Origin: an uncultured Pontibacter sp.
Lineage (GTDB): Bacteria > Bacteroidota > Bacteroidia > Cytophagales > Hymenobacteraceae
Reading direction: 5' to 3'
Assembly (NCBI RefSeq): GCF_947495565.1
Contig: NZ_CANLZM010000011.1
Coordinates: 62,001 to 126,000, forward strand
Length of the DNA stretch: 64,000 nucleotides
Shown here one piece after another: positions 61,148 through 64,000 of this stretch (position 1 is the stretch's first letter; each line of letters starts with the position of its first letter). Position numbers and translations under genes: made by a program. The notes under the pieces are model-generated. The model was not told the origin of the DNA. It searched no databases and worked only from the letters and a program-made list of their open reading frames with translations.

Positions 61148-61549
61148 TTAGGAGGTGCTTTTCCCTTCCAGGTCGTTTAGCTCCAGCTCCAGCGCCTTCA
61201 CTGAGATTTGAATTTCGCGGATGGCCAATCCCAGTGAAATCAGCATCATCAACAGGCTAAAGGCAAAAAGATACTTGCCCGCCTCTATGTAGTCAGCAAA
61301 AAGCAGAAACATGCAGAGCACGCAGCCAAACATGCTGAGCGTGCCGAAAGCCTGCATATTACGGATAAGCACAAGCCGCTCACGCAGGTTCTGTATCTGA
61401 CTGTACACCAGCTGGCTGCGCGTGGTGGCGTAGCGGTCTTTAAGGCTGCGGATAAGGCTGGCCAGGCCCAGGAAACGGTTGGTAAAGGCCAGCAGCAGCA
61501 GCGACAGCGCCGGAAAAAGCAGGGCAGGTGTTGTCAGGGTGATCTCCAT
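61148..61549 (-). CDS. DUF2721 membrane protein
   Basis: A 133-residue protein with three predicted helices: ALLFPALSLLLLAFTNRFLGLASLIRSL, then FGTLSMFGCVLCMFLLFADY, then FAFSLLMMLISLGLAIREI, and a coiled C-terminus (SVKALELELNDLEG). Matches DUF2721, unknown function. It lies between queA and an acidic hypothetical protein, same strand, likely co-transcribed with the latter (13-bp gap). Confidence 0.85.
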   Translation of the reverse strand: MEITLTTPALLFPALSLLLLAFTNRFLGLASLIRSLKDRYATTRSQLVYSQIQNLRERLVLIRNMQAFGTLSMFGCVLCMFLLFADYIEAGKYLFAFSLLMMLISLGLAIREIQISVKALELELNDLEGKSTS

Positions 61550-61562
61550 GGTTATACTTGTA

Positions 61563-62105
61563 TCAGAGGTTTTTCAGGAAGTCCTCGTCCAGCGGCTCCT
61601 CGTTGTCATCATCTTCAGAGCCTTGCGGTGCATCCCAATCCACTTCCGAGAGCAGCTCCAGCCCATCCATAATCAGGTCGTCCAGCTCCTCTTTGGTGCC
61701 GGAGTCCAGGGTGAGCTCAAATAGGTGCAGAATCTCCTCGCGCTGCGGATTCACAAAAATTTCGTGGTACAGGTTATCAAACGTAGCAATGCGTTTCTGT
61801 ACAATTTTATCAATCTCGCGGGTGTTTTTTGCCTTGATGGCATCTTGCAGCACTTCCAGTACCTCTTTGCTCTTCTCGTTTTCGGCCAGGCGCAGAAAAG
61901 CCTTTACAAACGCGACGGCCACTCCCAGGCGCAAGCGCTCAAATCTGTAGCTTAGCTGCTCCTGGCTGGTGCCTTTAGAGAACTTTGCCTCCCGCAGGGC
62001 GCGCTCCAGGTCGGAATATACAGTGGCAGCACCTTCCTCAAAAACATTCGGGTTGGGGCTATCGAAAGCAGTTTCTAGTAACAGTTCAAAGCTTCTGGCG
62101 CTCAT
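61563..62105 (-). CDS. Acidic helical protein, unknown function
   Basis: A 180-residue soluble protein with no recognised domain. Helical core (SYRFERLRLGVAVAFVKAFLRLAENEKSKEVLEVLQDAI) and a very acidic tail (APQGSEDDDNEEPLDEDFL). Separated by 13 bp from the DUF2721 gene downstream. A minus-strand -7 box (62140-62147) lies 35 nt upstream of its ATG. Confidence 0.75.
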   Translation of the reverse strand: MSARSFELLLETAFDSPNPNVFEEGAATVYSDLERALREAKFSKGTSQEQLSYRFERLRLGVAVAFVKAFLRLAENEKSKEVLEVLQDAIKAKNTREIDKIVQKRIATFDNLYHEIFVNPQREEILHLFELTLDSGTKEELDDLIMDGLELLSEVDWDAPQGSEDDDNEEPLDEDFLKNL

Positions 62106-63113
62106 GGCTGGTCTGGTTTAGTATCTGAAAATAAGACTGCAAAGGTAACAGTTTATACTTTCTTTCACCACGTCTAGTTAAGGCAGCGCAATTAGGCGAT
62201 GTATCTACTGCACCTACTCATACTAATAGCACCACATTTCAGAGATAGTAGCAGCTATACTTATTTGCTTTGTAGGATTTTAATAAGGGGATATAATTTC
62301 TTGATTGCAGGATAAAACATTCAATAAGTTCTATGTTATAATTCGAGTGTTAGAAGGTTTGTTTTACTTTTTGAAGAAGTGAGGCAGGCTTGTTTATGCT
62401 TGTATATCTCGGTGATGTATTTTATTTATTGAAAAAATTATAGTTACGAAAACACTATATTCTGCATTGCGGCAAAAAAAGTGATTGTGTTAATTGCTCA
62501 GGTGTAAATATATTTCCGCCTCCTTATTACTGCTTAATAGTGTTTTTCGTGTTGTTAAGGAGCTTAAGGCTTGTGTTTATTTTGATTTATGGTTTCCAGA
62601 TTAGCAATAGTTGTGTGAACGTAATACTGCTTTAGGAATCGCTGTGTTACATGCATAAATAAATTAAATTCAATAACACTTGGATGTTTATTTGCTGAGT
62701 TTTTTAAGTATGGATTTGTACAAATAAGGTGCTTTAGCTTATGATAGAAAGTTTGATTTGAGTGTTTATTCTATCATATAAAAAGTATATAATAAAATAT
62801 AGATTATACTTTTTCTGATAACCTGAAGCCCTAAACGTAATGCGGAATTGCACCTGAAAAAAAGAGATAGCTGCCTGGTGCTACTCAGAACGAATGTGTT
62901 AGGGCAGTATCCTGCAAAATTTGAAGTATAAAATTGATTTCGCTAAAACCGGTAGCTTATGAAAATAAACTTTACGCTAAAACTCACTTCTTTCTTTGCC
63001 TTTTGCCAATACATAGTGTTGCGGTTCGCGACAGCCCTTGGCGCGTTTAGGCAATCAAAATAATTGCTTCTCTGCTTTTAATCTCGCTACACTACCACTC
63101 TACATCTTACTAT
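62106..63113. other. About 1 kb AT-rich spacer without a supported gene
   Basis: Strongly AT-rich, with scattered AAGTATA words and no coding frame with family similarity. Only a 34-codon frame at 62959-63063 (starting MKINFTLKLTSFF) is seen, and it lacks support. It should contain the promoter of the SBBP-repeat gene at 63114, but no TAnnTTTG in a convincing position was found. Confidence 0.5.
62140..62147 (-). promoter_or_regulatory. -7 box of acidic hypothetical gene
   Basis: Minus strand TACCTTTG, 35 nt upstream of the ATG at 62105. Confidence 0.5.
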
Positions 63114-64000
63114 ATGCATAGACTTTTAGCCCTTTTCTCAATTATCTGCCTAAGCTTCTTCTATAGCCTTACGGTTATGGGGCAGGATATCAGCTGGGTA
63201 GAAACCGCTGGAGGTACCAGCAACGACCACGGCCGGGCTGTGCAAGTTGACGGCGCCGGCAATTTGTATGTCTTGGGGTATTTTTCGGCTCCATCCGCTT
63301 GGTTTGGTTCTGCCAGCCTGAGTACTTCCGGCACGGGCACCTATCTTACCAAGTATAGCAACGCCGGCAATTTTCTGTGGGCGCGTAAAATTTCTGACAC
63401 TAACGTGGCAGATGCTTACGGGCTTAAAACCGATGCTGCCGGAAACAGCTACGTGGTCACCACTTTTACGGGCACAACTACCTTAGGCACCGCAACCCTG
63501 ACGAGCAGCGGCGCCAGCGACATCGTTATTGCCAAGTATACTACCAGTGGCGATGTTGTTTGGGCTACTAAAGCAGGCGGCAGTGCAGTAGACAAGGGAA
63601 TAAGCATAACAACAGACGCGGCCGGGAATAGCTACATAACTGGTAGCTTATCAGGAACAGCCGTTTTTGGAAGTACTATCCTGAGCAGTGCTGCCAGCAC
63701 AGATGGCTTTGTGGCTAAACTAAATGCGAACGGCAGCTTTGCCTGGGCGCAAAAAATGGGAGGCAACAGTGCCGATGAAGGTGTGAGCGTTGTGATTGAT
63801 GCCAGCGGTACGGTGTATGTGGCCGGCAACTTTTCAAGTTCTTTCTCTCTTGCAGGTGCAAACCTAGCGTACTCCGGCAATCAGGATATCTTTTTGGTAG
63901 CTTACAGTAACGCAGGTACAGCCCAGTGGGCAAGAAGTGCGGGCGGTAGTTATGCAGACAAAGTAAGCAGCTTAACTATTGATGGAGCTGGTAATTTATA
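63114..64000 (+). CDS. SBBP-repeat (beta-propeller) exported protein, cut by window end
   Basis: The frame is open from ATG 63114 to the window end (295 codons) with no stop. It starts with a signal peptide (LLALFSIICLSFFYSLTVMGQ), then about 38-50-residue repeats of the SBBP type: DGAGNLYVLGYFS, DAAGNSYVVTTFTGTTTLG, DAAGNSYITGSLSGTAVFG and DASGTVYVAGNFSS. These fold as beta-propeller blades in secreted Bacteroidota proteins, often with a T9SS tail, which is outside the window. The start was chosen for the signal peptide. Confidence 0.88.
   Translation, partial: MHRLLALFSIICLSFFYSLTVMGQDISWVETAGGTSNDHGRAVQVDGAGNLYVLGYFSAPSAWFGSASLSTSGTGTYLTKYSNAGNFLWARKISDTNVADAYGLKTDAAGNSYVVTTFTGTTTLGTATLTSSGASDIVIAKYTTSGDVVWATKAGGSAVDKGISITTDAAGNSYITGSLSGTAVFGSTILSSAASTDGFVAKLNANGSFAWAQKMGGNSADEGVSVVIDASGTVYVAGNFSSSFSLAGANLAYSGNQDIFLVAYSNAGTAQWARSAGGSYADKVSSLTIDGAGNL

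Noticed and set aside
62959..63063. 34-codon small protein
   Set aside because: No family match and no clear promoter; too short to separate from chance.

Overview
The window looks like chromosomal DNA of a Bacteroidota, most likely order Cytophagales and near Hymenobacteraceae/Pontibacter (inference). The reasons are promoters with the Bacteroidota -7 box TAnnTTTG, little Shine-Dalgarno sequence, type IX secretion (T9SS) cargo with type A and type B sorting domains, a PorP/SprF protein, and Bacteroidota-type families (DUF2851, DUF6503, class 2 PyrD, acyl-CoA reductase beside a 2x[4Fe-4S] ferredoxin). Base composition is moderate, about 50% GC in genes, with AT-rich spacers. The window cuts an RNase HI gene at its left end and an SBBP-repeat protein at its right end.

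Layout. 1-10.1 kb is housekeeping: rnhA (partial), marC-like, class V aminotransferase, divergent aroQ/xerD, VIT-family transporter, pyrD, ftsK-lolA, pyrF. 10.2-11.8 kb is an AT-rich patch with a leucine-rich-repeat protein and a YkgJ-type cysteine-cluster protein. 11.8-18.4 kb holds phnA/yjdM, DUF1456, DUF2851 with an overlapping membrane protein, a NeuD-like acetyltransferase, trhO and a nucleoside phosphorylase. 18.4-24.9 kb holds two tandem 99-residue paralogues, an acyl-CoA reductase divergent from a ferredoxin, a pentapeptide-repeat protein, valS and a lipoprotein. 25-35.3 kb is mostly envelope and secreted functions: a frameshifted S8 protease with T9SS tail, a VPS10/Asp-box protein, a polysaccharide lyase-like lipoprotein, a small lipoprotein and a carboxypeptidase-regulatory-domain protein. 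tRNA-Leu(CAG) follows at 35.45 kb. 35.6-46 kb holds a dicarboxylate symporter, an enolase-superfamily protein, marR with two YceI genes, a DUF6503 lipoprotein, a nucleotidyltransferase with a partner gene, a DPP IV-type peptidase, clpS and recR. 46-54.7 kb holds a T9SS type B Ig-like protein with PorP/SprF, aspC-hldE(kinase)-trkH and hemE. 54.7-64 kb holds a second marC, a NYN-LOTUS protein, DUF1028, a repeat-rich spacer, an M28 peptidase, queA, DUF2721, an acidic protein and a long AT-rich spacer before the SBBP gene.

The most unusual signals are not genes. (1) The hexamer AAGTAT/ATACTT, usually AAGTATA, is strongly over-represented on both strands, in spacers and in codons. (2) Degenerate intergenic arrays are phased at exactly 8 bp. 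(3) Terminators have very long perfect stems that include both the A- and U-tracts, and one hairpin core is present twice. (4) clpS and hemE start 4 nt after a -7 box and may be leaderless. No CRISPR array, prophage or complete mobile element was seen.
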